Positions 37,766 through 49,407 of a stretch of 64,000 nt of DNA are shown piece by piece; position 1 is the first letter of the stretch, and each line of letters opens with the position of its first letter. The translations under genes and the position numbers were made by a program. The stretch lies in NCBI RefSeq assembly GCF_017894385.1, contig NZ_CP059560.1, positions 124,001 through 188,000 of the forward strand, written 5' to 3'. This DNA comes from Aromatoleum petrolei. Lineage in GTDB: Bacteria > Pseudomonadota > Gammaproteobacteria > Burkholderiales > Rhodocyclaceae. The notes beneath the pieces were generated by a model. The model did no database searches. It was not told where the DNA came from and saw only the letters and a list, made by a program, of their open reading frames with translations.

Positions 37766-38710
37766 ATGTCTAAACAGGTATTGGTCATCGGCGGCAGCTA
37801 TTTTTGCGGCCGCGTCTTTGTCGAGGAGGCGCTGAAGATGCCGGGGGCGGAGATCCACGTATTCAACCGCGGCAAGCTGCCCTTGCGCATGGACGGCGTC
37901 ACCGAGCACGTCGGCGACCGCGAACTGGCGGGCCAGGTGCGCGATGCGATTCCGGCTCGTGAATGGGATGCGGTCGTCGATTTCTGTGCCTACACCCCGG
38001 CGCATGTGGAGACCCTGCTTGACAACCTGCGCGGCACGGTTCGCCAGTATCTGCTGATCAGCACCACCACCGTATACCGCAAAACGGGGCGCCGGCCCGT
38101 GGACGAGAACGCCCCGACCCTCGACGGTCCGCAGCCGGAACTGGGCGAATACGCCGACTACGGTTATCAAAAATGCCTCGCCGAGCAGTCCGCGCGCCGT
38201 GCGTGCGAACGGCTCGGGATCGTGCTGACGGTGCTGCGGCCGGCCATCGTCTATGGCTATTACAACTATGCGCCGCGCGAGACCTACTTCTTCGACCGCC
38301 TGCGCCACCGCGAGCCCATCGTCGTTCCCGAGCCGGATACGTCCGTGTTCAATTTCATCTGGGTCGTCGACATGGCGCGCCTGCTCTGGCAGTGCATCGG
38401 CGAGCCGCGCGCGTTCGGCGAAACCTTCAATCTGGCCTCGGGCGAGCCGGTCTCCTACGCCCGCATTGTCGAGGTGCTTAGCGAAATCACCGGCAAGGCA
38501 GTCAATACACTGAGGTTAGCTCCCGCCGAGATCGCGCGCAGTAACCTTCCGCTGCCCTTCCCCATCGACGAGGATCTGGTCTACGACGGCACGAAGATCG
38601 ACCGGCTGTTTGACTTCGCACACACGCCGTTCCGCAACGGGCTGCGCGAAACCCTGAAGTACTATCTGGCCGTCAAACGCCACGAGGCGGCTGCCGCCGG
38701 CGAGCGATGA
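37766..38710 (+). CDS. Atypical/extended SDR, NAD-dependent epimerase-like (probably BssL)
   Basis: 314 residues. Rossmann start VLVIGGSYFCGRVFVEEAL, with the GGxxFxG variant seen in CSP41/UDP-galactose-epimerase-like proteins; DAVVDFCAY, STTTVYRK, YGYQKCLAE (YxxxK) and VLRPAIVYGYYNY follow. Possibly acts on a nucleotide sugar or binds RNA; the substrate is unknown. ATGA overlap with the amidohydrolase gene. Confidence 0.75.
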   Translation: MSKQVLVIGGSYFCGRVFVEEALKMPGAEIHVFNRGKLPLRMDGVTEHVGDRELAGQVRDAIPAREWDAVVDFCAYTPAHVETLLDNLRGTVRQYLLISTTTVYRKTGRRPVDENAPTLDGPQPELGEYADYGYQKCLAEQSARRACERLGIVLTVLRPAIVYGYYNYAPRETYFFDRLRHREPIVVPEPDTSVFNFIWVVDMARLLWQCIGEPRAFGETFNLASGEPVSYARIVEVLSEITGKAVNTLRLAPAEIARSNLPLPFPIDEDLVYDGTKIDRLFDFAHTPFRNGLRETLKYYLAVKRHEAAAAGER

Positions 38711-40269
38711 ATGCCGATCTGATCCTGTTCAACCTCGTCGCCTTCACGCCCGAGTGGATGCCGGGTAGGCGCGCCAATGATCTGATCGCGGTCCGCGACG
38801 GCCGCATCCTGTATGTCGGCGATCAGTTCGCGCGTGCCGCGCTTGCAGGGCCGCAGACGCGACTGGTGGATTGCCAGGGTAGGACGGTGATTCCGGGATT
38901 TAACGATGCGCACTGTCACCCGGTCGCCCTGGCGATGACCACGCGCTATGTCGACTGCGCGTCGCCCGCTGTAAGCGACATTGCAGGCCTGATCGACGCG
39001 ATTCGATCCCGCGCGGCTGACACGGGTTACGGGCACTGGTTGCGCGCGGCCAACTGCGACCCGACCCGCCTCGCAGAGCAGCGGTTACCGACGCGGTGGG
39101 AACTGGACCAGGCTGCCCCAGGCCAACCGGTGATCGTCGTGGAGCGTGCCGGGCAGTACTGCGTGCTCAACAGCCGGGCGCTGGCGCTGTGCGGCATCGA
39201 CGAATCGGCGGTTTCATCCGATGCGGGAATCGTACACCGCGAACACACGAGCGGTCGCCTCAACGGCGTCGTCTCCGGCAACCATGCACAGGTGGCGCAA
39301 GCGATTCCGCCCCTTGCCTCGGACGAGATCGAAGCGGGTCTGCGCACTGCCAACCGCATCTTCCTCGAATGCGGCATCACGTCCTTGCAGGACACGAGCT
39401 GGTCGAACACGCCCGCACACTGGCATGCGATGGTCGATTACAAGCGGCGGGGTCTCATCAGCCCACGCATTTCCTTGTTCACCGGCGCAGACAGTGTGGA
39501 CGCCTTCGCCGAACTGGGGATGCGCACGGGCAGCACCCATCCCGACTGTCCTCCGGAAGAATTACGACTGGGCGCAGCGAAGATCGCTCTCGACGAAAGT
39601 ACGGGTGACCCTGAGCCAGCGCAGGAACTGATCGACGCCACTGCCTTGACGGCCCACCGCGCGGGTTTCCAGCTGGCCTTCCACGTCCCGGACCTCACGC
39701 TGCTCGACCGCTCGCTGAACACGCTTGCATGGCTTGACCAGGCCGGTCTCGCACCCCGCCTGCGCCCGCGCTTCGAGCACTGCCCGGCGTGCCCGACCGG
39801 GTGGCTGGACCGCGTCGCACAGAGTGGAGCAATCGTCGTCGCGCAACCCGGCCTGTTGCCGCTGGCTGCACAAGCCTTGAATGCGCGGGAACCGGACCCG
39901 GCGCACCCCGCCCTCTTTCCATTCCGCTCCTTCCTACGTCACCGCATCCCGCTCGCGTTCGGATCCGACGCTCCGCTCGTGTCCTGTGTTCCGCTGGAAG
40001 GCCTGAAGGCGGCCGTCAGCCGACGCGATGGGGCCGGGCGAGGCGTGGCCGTTGACGAGGCGATTACAGCAGCCGATGCGCTGCGCCTCTACACGCGCGG
40101 AGGCGCCTGCGCAGCCGGCGATGAAAATGCGACGGGAACGATCGAAGCGGGCCGGCGCGCCGACCTCGTCCTTGTCGAAGGCGCCGGAGAGTGGGCGACG
40201 GCCGACGATCTCGCGCGCGCGCAGGTCGTCATGACTCTGATCGGCGGGAAGATCGTCTGGGCACGATAG
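38707..40269 (+). CDS. YtcJ-like metal-dependent amidohydrolase
   Basis: 520 residues. Amidohydrolase-3 family: VIPGFNDAHCHP (metal HxH), FQLAFHVPD, RFEHC (His) and AFGSDAPLVSC (Asp) with the C-terminal EAGRRADLVLVEG composite domain. It overlaps the preceding gene by 4 bases and is the last gene of the bss transcript before a convergent gene. No obvious amide substrate in toluene metabolism; link is by position only. Confidence 0.85.
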   Translation: MNADLILFNLVAFTPEWMPGRRANDLIAVRDGRILYVGDQFARAALAGPQTRLVDCQGRTVIPGFNDAHCHPVALAMTTRYVDCASPAVSDIAGLIDAIRSRAADTGYGHWLRAANCDPTRLAEQRLPTRWELDQAAPGQPVIVVERAGQYCVLNSRALALCGIDESAVSSDAGIVHREHTSGRLNGVVSGNHAQVAQAIPPLASDEIEAGLRTANRIFLECGITSLQDTSWSNTPAHWHAMVDYKRRGLISPRISLFTGADSVDAFAELGMRTGSTHPDCPPEELRLGAAKIALDESTGDPEPAQELIDATALTAHRAGFQLAFHVPDLTLLDRSLNTLAWLDQAGLAPRLRPRFEHCPACPTGWLDRVAQSGAIVVAQPGLLPLAAQALNAREPDPAHPALFPFRSFLRHRIPLAFGSDAPLVSCVPLEGLKAAVSRRDGAGRGVAVDEAITAADALRLYTRGGACAAGDENATGTIEAGRRADLVLVEGAGEWATADDLARAQVVMTLIGGKIVWAR

Positions 40270-40281
40270 ACGCGCCCGGCA

Positions 40282-40295
40282 TCACAAGATTGTGA
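40282..40295. terminator. Short inverted repeat between convergent genes
   Basis: TCACAA-GA-TTGTGA lies in the 30 bases between the stops of the amidohydrolase and the flavoprotein genes. The stem is only 6 bp and lacks a T-run, so it is a weak terminator candidate. Confidence 0.25.
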
Positions 40296-40299
40296 GCGA

Positions 40300-41508
40300 T
40301 CACGGAACGATGACGAAATCGGGATTGGCGACGGCGAAAGCTGCCTCGCGATCCGGCGCCGGCGGGTAAATCCATTTGGTCGTGATTTCCCGCTTGAGTG
40401 ACTTGGCGTCCTCCCGCACCAGGGAGACTTGCTGGCCCCAACCCTCGGTGTACAGGGCGCCCCAGGGCCCCAGGTCCAGGCACGTCACATACTTCGGCTG
40501 GCTATACGAGTGCAGCGGCAAGCCGACGAGTTCCGCGGCCGCGTTATGGCCGGCGACGCGGCCGAGACTCATCGCGTGCTGGCAGGACATCAGCGCGAAG
40601 TGGCCGAGATCGTCCGTGGCCGCGCGGGCGACATCGCCGGTCACGAAAATATCGCCCGTACCTCGGGCGCGCAAGCAGGCGTCGGCGACCAGACGGCCAA
40701 GTCGATCATGTTCTCCGGGAATCTGAGCGGCCAGGGCATGCGCCCTTGCACCCGCCGTCCAGACAATGGTGTCGCTCTCGACGCGTTCCCCCGACGACAG
40801 CTCGATGCCCTGCGCGTCGATCGACACGACGCCAGCGCCGACCTTGAACTCGACGCCGCACTCCGCAAGTGCCCCTTCGACCACGGCACGAGCGGCGGCG
40901 CTCAGGTGCGGGGCGATGGTCGATGCCTGCTCGACCAGAATGACCCGGATCTCGGCATCGTCACCCAGCACTGCCTTCAATCGCCCCCCCATGTCCGCAG
41001 CGGTCTCGATGCCGGTCAACCCGCTTCCCGCGATCACCACGGTGTTGCGCGCACCGGTCGGCGTACGGGCCGCCAGCGATCTGATGTGGGCTTCGAGTTT
41101 CCGCGCATTTTCCAGTTGGTCCACGTTGAACGAATGTTCGTGGAGGCCCGGAATGGGTGGTGTGAACAGTTGGCTGCCCGCGGCAAGCACGAACTTGTCG
41201 TAGTGCATCTGCACCGCTTGGCCATCAGCCCTGGCAACGGTGACCCGACGCGCGTCAGAGCTGATTTCGGTCACGGTGCCCGCCACGTGCTGCACGCCGA
41301 CCGCGTCGAGCAAGGGCTTGATGTCGGGGTTCATGTCCTCGATCACCGCCTCATATAGACGGGGGCGGATCACGAGGTTCGCGGAAGGTGAAACGACGGT
41401 GATGGCGACCTCCGCTTCCTTCCCCGCCAGCGCGACCGCGCGAGCAGCCGAGATCGCGGCCCAGGTGCCGGCGAAGCCCGAGCCGGCGATAAGAATATGT
41501 TTTCGCAT
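40300..41508 (-). CDS. FAD-dependent NADH dehydrogenase-like protein (NDH-2 family)
   Basis: 402 residues from ATG 41508 (AAGGAAA 6 bases upstream). N-terminal FAD motif ILIAGSGFAGTWAA, second dinucleotide fold VVIAGSGLTGIETAADMGG for NAD(P)H, and TGDVARAATDDLG for FAD at the end. Resembles type II NADH dehydrogenases and sulfide:quinone reductase relatives; it lacks the paired active-site cysteines of disulfide reductases in the N-terminal domain. Located downstream of an Rrf2 regulator on the same strand. Confidence 0.8.
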   Translation of the reverse strand: MRKHILIAGSGFAGTWAAISAARAVALAGKEAEVAITVVSPSANLVIRPRLYEAVIEDMNPDIKPLLDAVGVQHVAGTVTEISSDARRVTVARADGQAVQMHYDKFVLAAGSQLFTPPIPGLHEHSFNVDQLENARKLEAHIRSLAARTPTGARNTVVIAGSGLTGIETAADMGGRLKAVLGDDAEIRVILVEQASTIAPHLSAAARAVVEGALAECGVEFKVGAGVVSIDAQGIELSSGERVESDTIVWTAGARAHALAAQIPGEHDRLGRLVADACLRARGTGDIFVTGDVARAATDDLGHFALMSCQHAMSLGRVAGHNAAAELVGLPLHSYSQPKYVTCLDLGPWGALYTEGWGQQVSLVREDAKSLKREITTKWIYPPAPDREAAFAVANPDFVIVP

Positions 41509-41638
41509 TGGTGTTTTCCTTTGCAGAATTCCGGACGAAGGAATCCCCGCCGCACAGGCGCGACAGCACACTCGCGGTCCGTCCGGCGAAGGACCGCGAG
41601 TTGGATCCGAGTTGTAGGGGGGCCAGACCTGGGTGGGC

Positions 41639-42181
41639 TCAGGAAGGCGGCTTGGAGGCCTTGGGGGGACGTCCCGGTTTACGGCTCTCGATACGGTCGC
41701 TGACCCAGTCGTGGACCTGGACAATGAATTCGGCGGGCGCCTTGCGCTCGAAGGAGGCGGCGACATCGGCGAGGGTGTTCGCGGCCAACTCTGCCCGCAT
41801 CGCCTGTTCGGCCTTCAGCATGACGGCATGGATCGCGCAGACCCCGGTGACGGCCCACTCCGGAGGCTCTTCGTCGAAGACTGCGCACCGATCCCGAATT
41901 TCCTGGCAATCGAACAGCGGCTTTTCGCCTTCGACGGCATCGACGATCTGAAGAAAACTGATCTGCTCGGGCGGTCGTGAAAGGCGGTACCCGCCACGAA
42001 CGCCTTCGTTCGCGACGACAATGCCCGCCTTTTCCAGCTTTGGCAGAATCTTTGCCAGGAAACTCGAGGAGATCCCCTGCAAGTCCGCGAGGTCCCGGCT
42101 GCTCAGGGCTCTGCCGTCCGCGCCGGCGAGCCACAAGAGACAATGGATTGCGTATTCAACGCTGGTTGTGATGTGCGCCAT
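41639..42181 (-). CDS. Rrf2-family transcriptional regulator
   Basis: 180 residues. Winged helix with SRDLADLQGISSSFLAKILP, then cysteines in FDCQEIRDRCAVF and TGVCAIH. Three cysteines are available for an Fe-S cluster, but their spacing (C-x6-C, then a longer gap) differs from IscR and NsrR, so the cofactor is uncertain. It lies 131 bases upstream of the flavoprotein gene, its likely target. Confidence 0.85.
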   Translation of the reverse strand: MAHITTSVEYAIHCLLWLAGADGRALSSRDLADLQGISSSFLAKILPKLEKAGIVVANEGVRGGYRLSRPPEQISFLQIVDAVEGEKPLFDCQEIRDRCAVFDEEPPEWAVTGVCAIHAVMLKAEQAMRAELAANTLADVAASFERKAPAEFIVQVHDWVSDRIESRKPGRPPKASKPPS

Positions 42182-42252
42182 AACCAGGACTGTATAACTC
42201 CGCGTTTAACTATGCAAGAAAAACGTGGAGTGCAGCAGTCTCAGTTATTGCT

Positions 42253-42891
42253 TCACGCCACCTCGGTCAGCGCTGCGCAGGGATTTAGCGTATATCGCCC
42301 CGTCAGTGAGGCCTCGCCGAGGACATGCCCCTGGATGGCCCGTAGCACATCAGGGCCGGTGAATCGCCCTTCGACCGGGCAACGCTCCAGATCCACGGCG
42401 TACAGCGTGAACACGTAACGGTGCACGCGCTTGTCGTTCCACGGCGGGCACGGACCATCGTAGCCGAAGTAGTCACCTGCCATGTGCGCGTCGCCGGCGA
42501 AGCCGCGCGTGAAGTCGTTGAGTCCGTGTCGCGCGCCGAATCGCGTCGCAGGGCCGGGTTTGCCGCGAGGCATAACCCCGCTCGAGAACTCGCCTTCGGC
42601 AAACCCGCGGCACGCGGGACGCAGATCGACGAGCACCCAGTGGAAGAAATCGACCCGCGGCATCGCCTCGGGAATCACGATGTTCTCGCGATTGATGTGC
42701 TCGAAACGGCTCGGCGCGTCGGGATCGTGGCACGTGAGCACGAAGGACCGCGTACCGGCCGGCGGGTCGCTCCACGTCAGGCCGGGATTGCGGTTGGCGC
42801 CGAAGCGAAACCGCCGCTCAGGATCGGCCACCGCAAAGGCGATGTCGTCCGGCAGGCGCCGGTTGTCTTCGAAATTGCTCGTCAGACGCAT
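42253..42891 (-). CDS. YbhB/YbcL-family (PEBP-like) protein at the end of the bbs operon
   Basis: 212 residues. Seen: LTWSDPPAGTRSFVLTCHDPDAP, FFHWVLVDL and YGYDGPCPPW-type segment (FGYDGPCPPWNDKRVHRY), the phosphatidylethanolamine-binding fold. Function in bacteria is unclear. It follows bbsH after about 65 bases on the same strand and is therefore likely part of the bbs transcript. Confidence 0.8.
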   Translation of the reverse strand: MRLTSNFEDNRRLPDDIAFAVADPERRFRFGANRNPGLTWSDPPAGTRSFVLTCHDPDAPSRFEHINRENIVIPEAMPRVDFFHWVLVDLRPACRGFAEGEFSSGVMPRGKPGPATRFGARHGLNDFTRGFAGDAHMAGDYFGYDGPCPPWNDKRVHRYVFTLYAVDLERCPVEGRFTGPDVLRAIQGHVLGEASLTGRYTLNPCAALTEVA

Positions 42892-42956
42892 GATGTGTCT
42901 CCCGCATGCGGAGCGGCCTTCGCCGGGCCGCCCCGCCCTTCAGGTCGTGCCGCTGG

Positions 42957-43727
42957 TCAGGCGCCGCGGAACTCCGGCGTGCGCCGTTCGCCGAACGCCT
43001 TGAAGCCTTCCTTGCGGTCCTCGGTGTCGCGCAGCACGCCCCACAGCAGGTGCGAATACAGGATCCCGTGCTCGAGCGGCATGTCCTTGCCCAGCACTGC
43101 CGCCTGCTTCGTCGCCTGTACGCTCAAGGGCGCGGCACTGGCGATCTTTTCCGCATACGTGCGCGCGAGGTCCGCGAGCGCGGACGGTTCGACGACATCG
43201 CTGACGAGTCCGTAGCGCAGCGCCTCTTCCGCCGAGATCATCTCGCCGGTGAGCAGCATCTTCATCGCGACCGCCTGAGGCACCGAACGCGGCAGCGCCT
43301 GGGTGCCATTCAGCCCCGCGAGGCTCGCCACCTTGACTTCGGTAAGCCCGAACTTCGCGTTCGACGACGCGATCCGCATGTCGCACGCAAGCGCGATCTC
43401 GAGCCCGCCGCCGACGGCATAGCCGTTGATCGCCGCGATGATCGGCTTCCACATCTTCATGTGCGGCAAAAGAGGCTGACCTTCGCGCAGATAGGTCGCC
43501 GCCATGCACTCGGTCGGCGGCGGCGCCTTCTTCATGTCGGTGCCGGTGCAGAAGGACTTCTCGCCCGCGCCCGTCAGCACGGCGACGCGGATGTCGGGAT
43601 CGGTGCGCACGCGCGTCCAGATTTCGGCGAGATCGGCGATCGACTCCGGGTCGAGCGAGTTCATCGCCTCGGGGCGGTTCAGGGTGATGTAGGCGACGTG
43701 ATTCTTTACTTCCAGCATTACCGGCAT
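42957..43727 (-). CDS. bbsH: BbsH, phenylitaconyl-CoA hydratase
   Basis: Crotonase-fold enzyme hydrating phenylitaconyl-CoA to 2-(alpha-hydroxybenzyl)succinyl-CoA. 256 residues from ATG 43727 (AAAGGAG site; an earlier in-frame start is unsupported). Seen: ITLNRPEAMNSLD, INGYAVGGGLEIALACD (oxyanion hole), and FGLTEVKVASLAGLNGTQ. It follows bbsG by 36 bases. Confidence 0.93.
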   Translation of the reverse strand: MPVMLEVKNHVAYITLNRPEAMNSLDPESIADLAEIWTRVRTDPDIRVAVLTGAGEKSFCTGTDMKKAPPPTECMAATYLREGQPLLPHMKMWKPIIAAINGYAVGGGLEIALACDMRIASSNAKFGLTEVKVASLAGLNGTQALPRSVPQAVAMKMLLTGEMISAEEALRYGLVSDVVEPSALADLARTYAEKIASAAPLSVQATKQAAVLGKDMPLEHGILYSHLLWGVLRDTEDRKEGFKAFGERRTPEFRGA

Positions 43728-43763
43728 TGCTGTTCTCCTTTCATTCTTGTGTTGTCGCGCCAC

Positions 43764-44984
43764 TCAGGCCGCGACAAAGGGGCTGTAGGTCGTACCGTCG
43801 CTCAGCAGCTTCTTCGCGATCGACATGCGATGGATTTCGGAGGCGCCTTCGACGATCCGCCAGATCCGGACCATCCGCGCCACGTATTCGACGCCCAGTT
43901 CGCGCGACAGGCCCAGCCCGCCGTGCAGCTGGATCGCGCGGTCAGCGATGCGAGTGAGCATTTCGGTCGCGGCGATCTTCAGCGACGACGCCTCGACGCG
44001 CAGGTCCTTGTGCCCCTGATCCGACTTCCACGCGGTGTAGTAGAGCTGCAGACGAACCTGTTCGAGCTCGATCGTCGAATCGGCGATCCAGTTTTGCACC
44101 GTCTGCCGTTCCGCGAGCGGCTCACCGAAGGTTTTCCGCAGGTTCGCCTGGTCGATCATCATCTGGATCAGCCGCTCGGCCATGCCGGTGCAGTGCGCCG
44201 CGAGCTCGATGCGTCGCACTCCGAAGCGGTTCTGCAGCGGGATGAAGGCATCACCGACCTCGCCCAGCACGGCCTCGTCGCCGACCCGCACGTTGTCCAG
44301 GTAGACGGTCCAGGACGGCATCGCGCCGATCACCGGGATCTCGGCCCCAATGCGCAGTCCCGGCGTGTCCTTGTCGAGGATGAAGGCGGTGAAGCGCCGC
44401 TTGGTCGGCGCCTCCTTGTCGGTCACCGCAATGCAGATGAAGAACAGGTTGTCCTTGTCGCATTTGCTGATGAAGATCTTCGACCCGTTGATCACCCATT
44501 TGCCGTCCTGGCGCACGGCGGTCGTGGTCAGGCCGCTGATGTCGGAGCCCGCGCCCGGCTCGGTCGCCATCATCGCGGAGTCGATCTCGCCACGGCAGTA
44601 GGGGCCGAGAAGCCTCTCGCGCTGCTCAGCGGTGCCGCATTCGTTGAGGTAGTAGAGGTTGGGGGCATCGGGCGGCAGCGTGAAGCCGTGATGCGAGAAA
44701 CCGACGAGCGACTTCGACATTTCCTCGACAACCAGGGTCTTGGCGAACATCCCGAGCCCCTGACCGCCGAATTTCTCGTCGACCTCGATGCCCCAGAAGC
44801 CCATGTCGCGGGTGATGTTCATCAGGCGCACATGATCATCTTTCGGCAGCAGCGTGTACCCGTCGGTCCACATCCGCATTTCCCGCTCCAGCAGGACTTT
44901 CTCAAGGGGCATCAGCTCGTTGGTGGTGAACCGCCTGGCCACCTCCTTGAGCATCGTCTGTTCTTCGGATAGGGAAAAATCCAT
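43764..44984 (-). CDS. bbsG: BbsG, (R)-2-benzylsuccinyl-CoA dehydrogenase
   Basis: FAD acyl-CoA dehydrogenase oxidising benzylsuccinyl-CoA to phenylitaconyl-CoA. 406 residues. Seen: [42 protein letters not shown] and the C-terminal [10 protein letters not shown]. The order bbsF, zinc-ribbon gene, bbsG, bbsH and the overall match to toluene loci support the specific name. Confidence 0.94.
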   Translation of the reverse strand: MDFSLSEEQTMLKEVARRFTTNELMPLEKVLLEREMRMWTDGYTLLPKDDHVRLMNITRDMGFWGIEVDEKFGGQGLGMFAKTLVVEEMSKSLVGFSHHGFTLPPDAPNLYYLNECGTAEQRERLLGPYCRGEIDSAMMATEPGAGSDISGLTTTAVRQDGKWVINGSKIFISKCDKDNLFFICIAVTDKEAPTKRRFTAFILDKDTPGLRIGAEIPVIGAMPSWTVYLDNVRVGDEAVLGEVGDAFIPLQNRFGVRRIELAAHCTGMAERLIQMMIDQANLRKTFGEPLAERQTVQNWIADSTIELEQVRLQLYYTAWKSDQGHKDLRVEASSLKIAATEMLTRIADRAIQLHGGLGLSRELGVEYVARMVRIWRIVEGASEIHRMSIAKKLLSDGTTYSPFVAA

Positions 44985-45035
44985 GTCTCGTCTCTCGTCC
45001 TGTATTTATCGGGCCCGGCCTGCCGATCCACGCCT

Positions 45036-45320
45036 TCAGTCGGCGTCCGAGCGCATCAATGACTCGATCTTGTCCGCGATCGAAGCGCTGCCGCTATTGC
45101 GGCATTTCTCTGCAGCCACCCGCATGCCATCCTCGAACACGGCCATCAGTGCCTCGTGGATCGTCGCACCGTCGTGACAGCCGGCCACCATCAGACAGGC
45201 CGCATAGGGGTGGTACTCGCCGACGGCTACGGACATGCCGCATTCGGGGCACTCGTACACCGAAGAGCCGGCGGGCACGTATTTGGCAGTCCCGGCTTGC
45301 TGCGCTTGTTGCTCATGCAT
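45036..45320 (-). CDS. Small zinc-ribbon protein in the bbs operon
   Basis: 94 residues from ATG 45320, with GGAGGA 8 bases upstream; a longer frame to 45371 has no site. Seen: YECPECGMSVAVGEYHPYAAC followed by C in AGCHDG, a likely zinc site, then a helical C-terminus. No function known. It sits between bbsF and bbsG, where an additional small gene (I recall bbsJ) has been noted in a related strain. Confidence 0.75.
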   Translation of the reverse strand: MHEQQAQQAGTAKYVPAGSSVYECPECGMSVAVGEYHPYAACLMVAGCHDGATIHEALMAVFEDGMRVAAEKCRNSGSASIADKIESLMRSDAD

Positions 45321-45400
45321 GATTCGTCCTCCTCCTGGCTGGAATTGCGGCCCCGGCGCGTTCGGCGTCATCGGCCACCCACATCACTGGCCGACAGTGC

Positions 45401-47846
<2,446 letters not shown>

Positions 47847-47878
47847 CTCACATTCCTCCAGCCGCCCGGGTCCCTGCC

Positions 47879-48625
47879 TCAACCTGCGAACAGGCTCCGC
47901 CCGCCGCATACGTACAGCACCTGTCCGGTGACGAATCCCGTTTCGTCGTCCGCGAGGAACAGCAGCGTGTTCGCAATATCGTCGGGATCACCAAGCTTGC
48001 CGGTAGGCTGGCGTGACAGCAGGAACTGCTGATTTTTCTCCGGCAACTCGTCCCACATCGGGGTATGGATGAGGCCTGGCGCCACACAATTGACGGTGAT
48101 GCCGGAGCGGCCCAACTCGATCGCGAGCGACCGCGTCATGCCGACGACACCGGCCTTGGCAGAGGAGTACGGCGACTGACCGGCACCGCCGAGCCAGGCG
48201 CGGGACGCGATATTGACGATGCGTCCGTGGGCGTTCTCGACCATGTGGCCGTGCACCGCCTGGGTGCACAGAAACGTGCCCTTCAGGTTGACGTTGATCG
48301 TGATGTCCCAGTCCGCCTCGCTGAGCTTGCGCAACGCGCCTGCCCGCTCCATCCCCGCGTTATTGACGAGGATGTCGATGCGACCGAACGTATCGACCAC
48401 CTTCTGCACCATGCCATCGACCGCCGCCTTGTTGCTGATGTCGGCGACGGCCCCCAGCACGCGATGCCCCATCCGGCCGAACTCGTCGACCGTCGCGCCG
48501 ACTTTTTCCGCGTCGATGTCATTGATGACGACCGCTGCGCCCTGCTCCGCGAATCGCAGCGCAGTCTGCTTCCCCATGCCGCTCGCCGACCCGGTGATCA
48601 GCGCGACCCTGTTCTGAATTCCCAT
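47879..48625 (-). CDS. bbsD: BbsD, 2-(alpha-hydroxybenzyl)succinyl-CoA dehydrogenase, catalytic subunit
   Basis: Short-chain dehydrogenase oxidising the hydroxyacyl-CoA to benzoylsuccinyl-CoA. 248 residues. Full SDR set: [13 protein letters not shown] for [12 protein letters not shown], and active-site Tyr/Lys in SPYSSAKAG. It is the active partner of BbsC; the two genes are 14 bases apart. Confidence 0.94.
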   Translation of the reverse strand: MGIQNRVALITGSASGMGKQTALRFAEQGAAVVINDIDAEKVGATVDEFGRMGHRVLGAVADISNKAAVDGMVQKVVDTFGRIDILVNNAGMERAGALRKLSEADWDITINVNLKGTFLCTQAVHGHMVENAHGRIVNIASRAWLGGAGQSPYSSAKAGVVGMTRSLAIELGRSGITVNCVAPGLIHTPMWDELPEKNQQFLLSRQPTGKLGDPDDIANTLLFLADDETGFVTGQVLYVCGGRSLFAG

Positions 48626-48639
48626 TGCCGCCTCCCTGA

Positions 48640-49392
48640 TCAGATCGACATCGAAAAATAGGCGCTCTTGCCGCCGCAGACGAACAGCGTCTGCCCGGTG
48701 ACGTATTTCGAACTATCGGCCGCCAGGAACCCCACCGCGTTGGCAACGTCCGCGGGGGTACCGAGCCGCTTCACCGGAATCCCCCCGACGAGCGTCTCCC
48801 GCTCGGTATCGGTGACAGTCCCGCCATCGACATCGCCCATCACAACGGTATTCACCGTGACGCCGTCGCGCGCCGACTCCAGCGCCAGCGCCCGCGTCAG
48901 TCCGAACAGGCCCGAGCGCGCGGCCGCGACGTTGGCGGTCTGCGCGAGTCCCAGGTAGTTGATGTCGCTGATATTGACCACCCGCCCGAAGCCGCTCTTG
49001 CGCATCCCCGGCACGATCTCGCGCAGGTAGTGGAACGGGCCCGCGATGCCGGCTTCGAGCGCCGCACCGACATCCGCGTCCGAAATTTCCTCCAACGCTT
49101 TGGCTACGAGCGCGCTCTCGTTCTGCACCAGGATGTCGATCCGTCCGAAGCGCGCCATCACTCGCGCGACGCTTTCCCGGATCTCACCCGGTTCGGCTGT
49201 GCGGGTCATGACTGCAATCACAGGCACGCCCCGATCCACAAGCCGCGATGCGATCCGGTCGAGCCGGCCGGCGTCCGAACCGGTCAGCGCGATCTGCGTG
49301 CCGGTGTCCGCCAGGCGCATGGCCACCGCCTCGCCGACGGAATCGTCGGCATTGACGATCAACGCCACCCTTTCCTTGCCTTTGGTTTCCAT
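48640..49392 (-). CDS. bbsC: BbsC, pseudo-enzyme SDR subunit of the hydroxybenzylsuccinyl-CoA dehydrogenase
   Basis: 250 residues with an SDR fold but a broken active site: where BbsD has YSSAK, BbsC has NVAAARS, so the Tyr-xxx-Lys pair is missing, and the nucleotide motif reads NADDSVGEAVA instead of TGxxxGxG. This fits the known situation in which BbsC is the inactive subunit of a BbsCD complex. 15 bases from bbsB. Confidence 0.93.
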   Translation of the reverse strand: METKGKERVALIVNADDSVGEAVAMRLADTGTQIALTGSDAGRLDRIASRLVDRGVPVIAVMTRTAEPGEIRESVARVMARFGRIDILVQNESALVAKALEEISDADVGAALEAGIAGPFHYLREIVPGMRKSGFGRVVNISDINYLGLAQTANVAAARSGLFGLTRALALESARDGVTVNTVVMGDVDGGTVTDTERETLVGGIPVKRLGTPADVANAVGFLAADSSKYVTGQTLFVCGGKSAYFSMSI

Positions 49393-49407
49393 CTCGTTTC
49401 CCCTCGC

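Noticed and set aside
42906..44972. A 688-codon + strand frame opposite bbsH and bbsG
   Set aside because: Composition is that of a reverse-complement shadow and both minus-strand enzymes are well supported.
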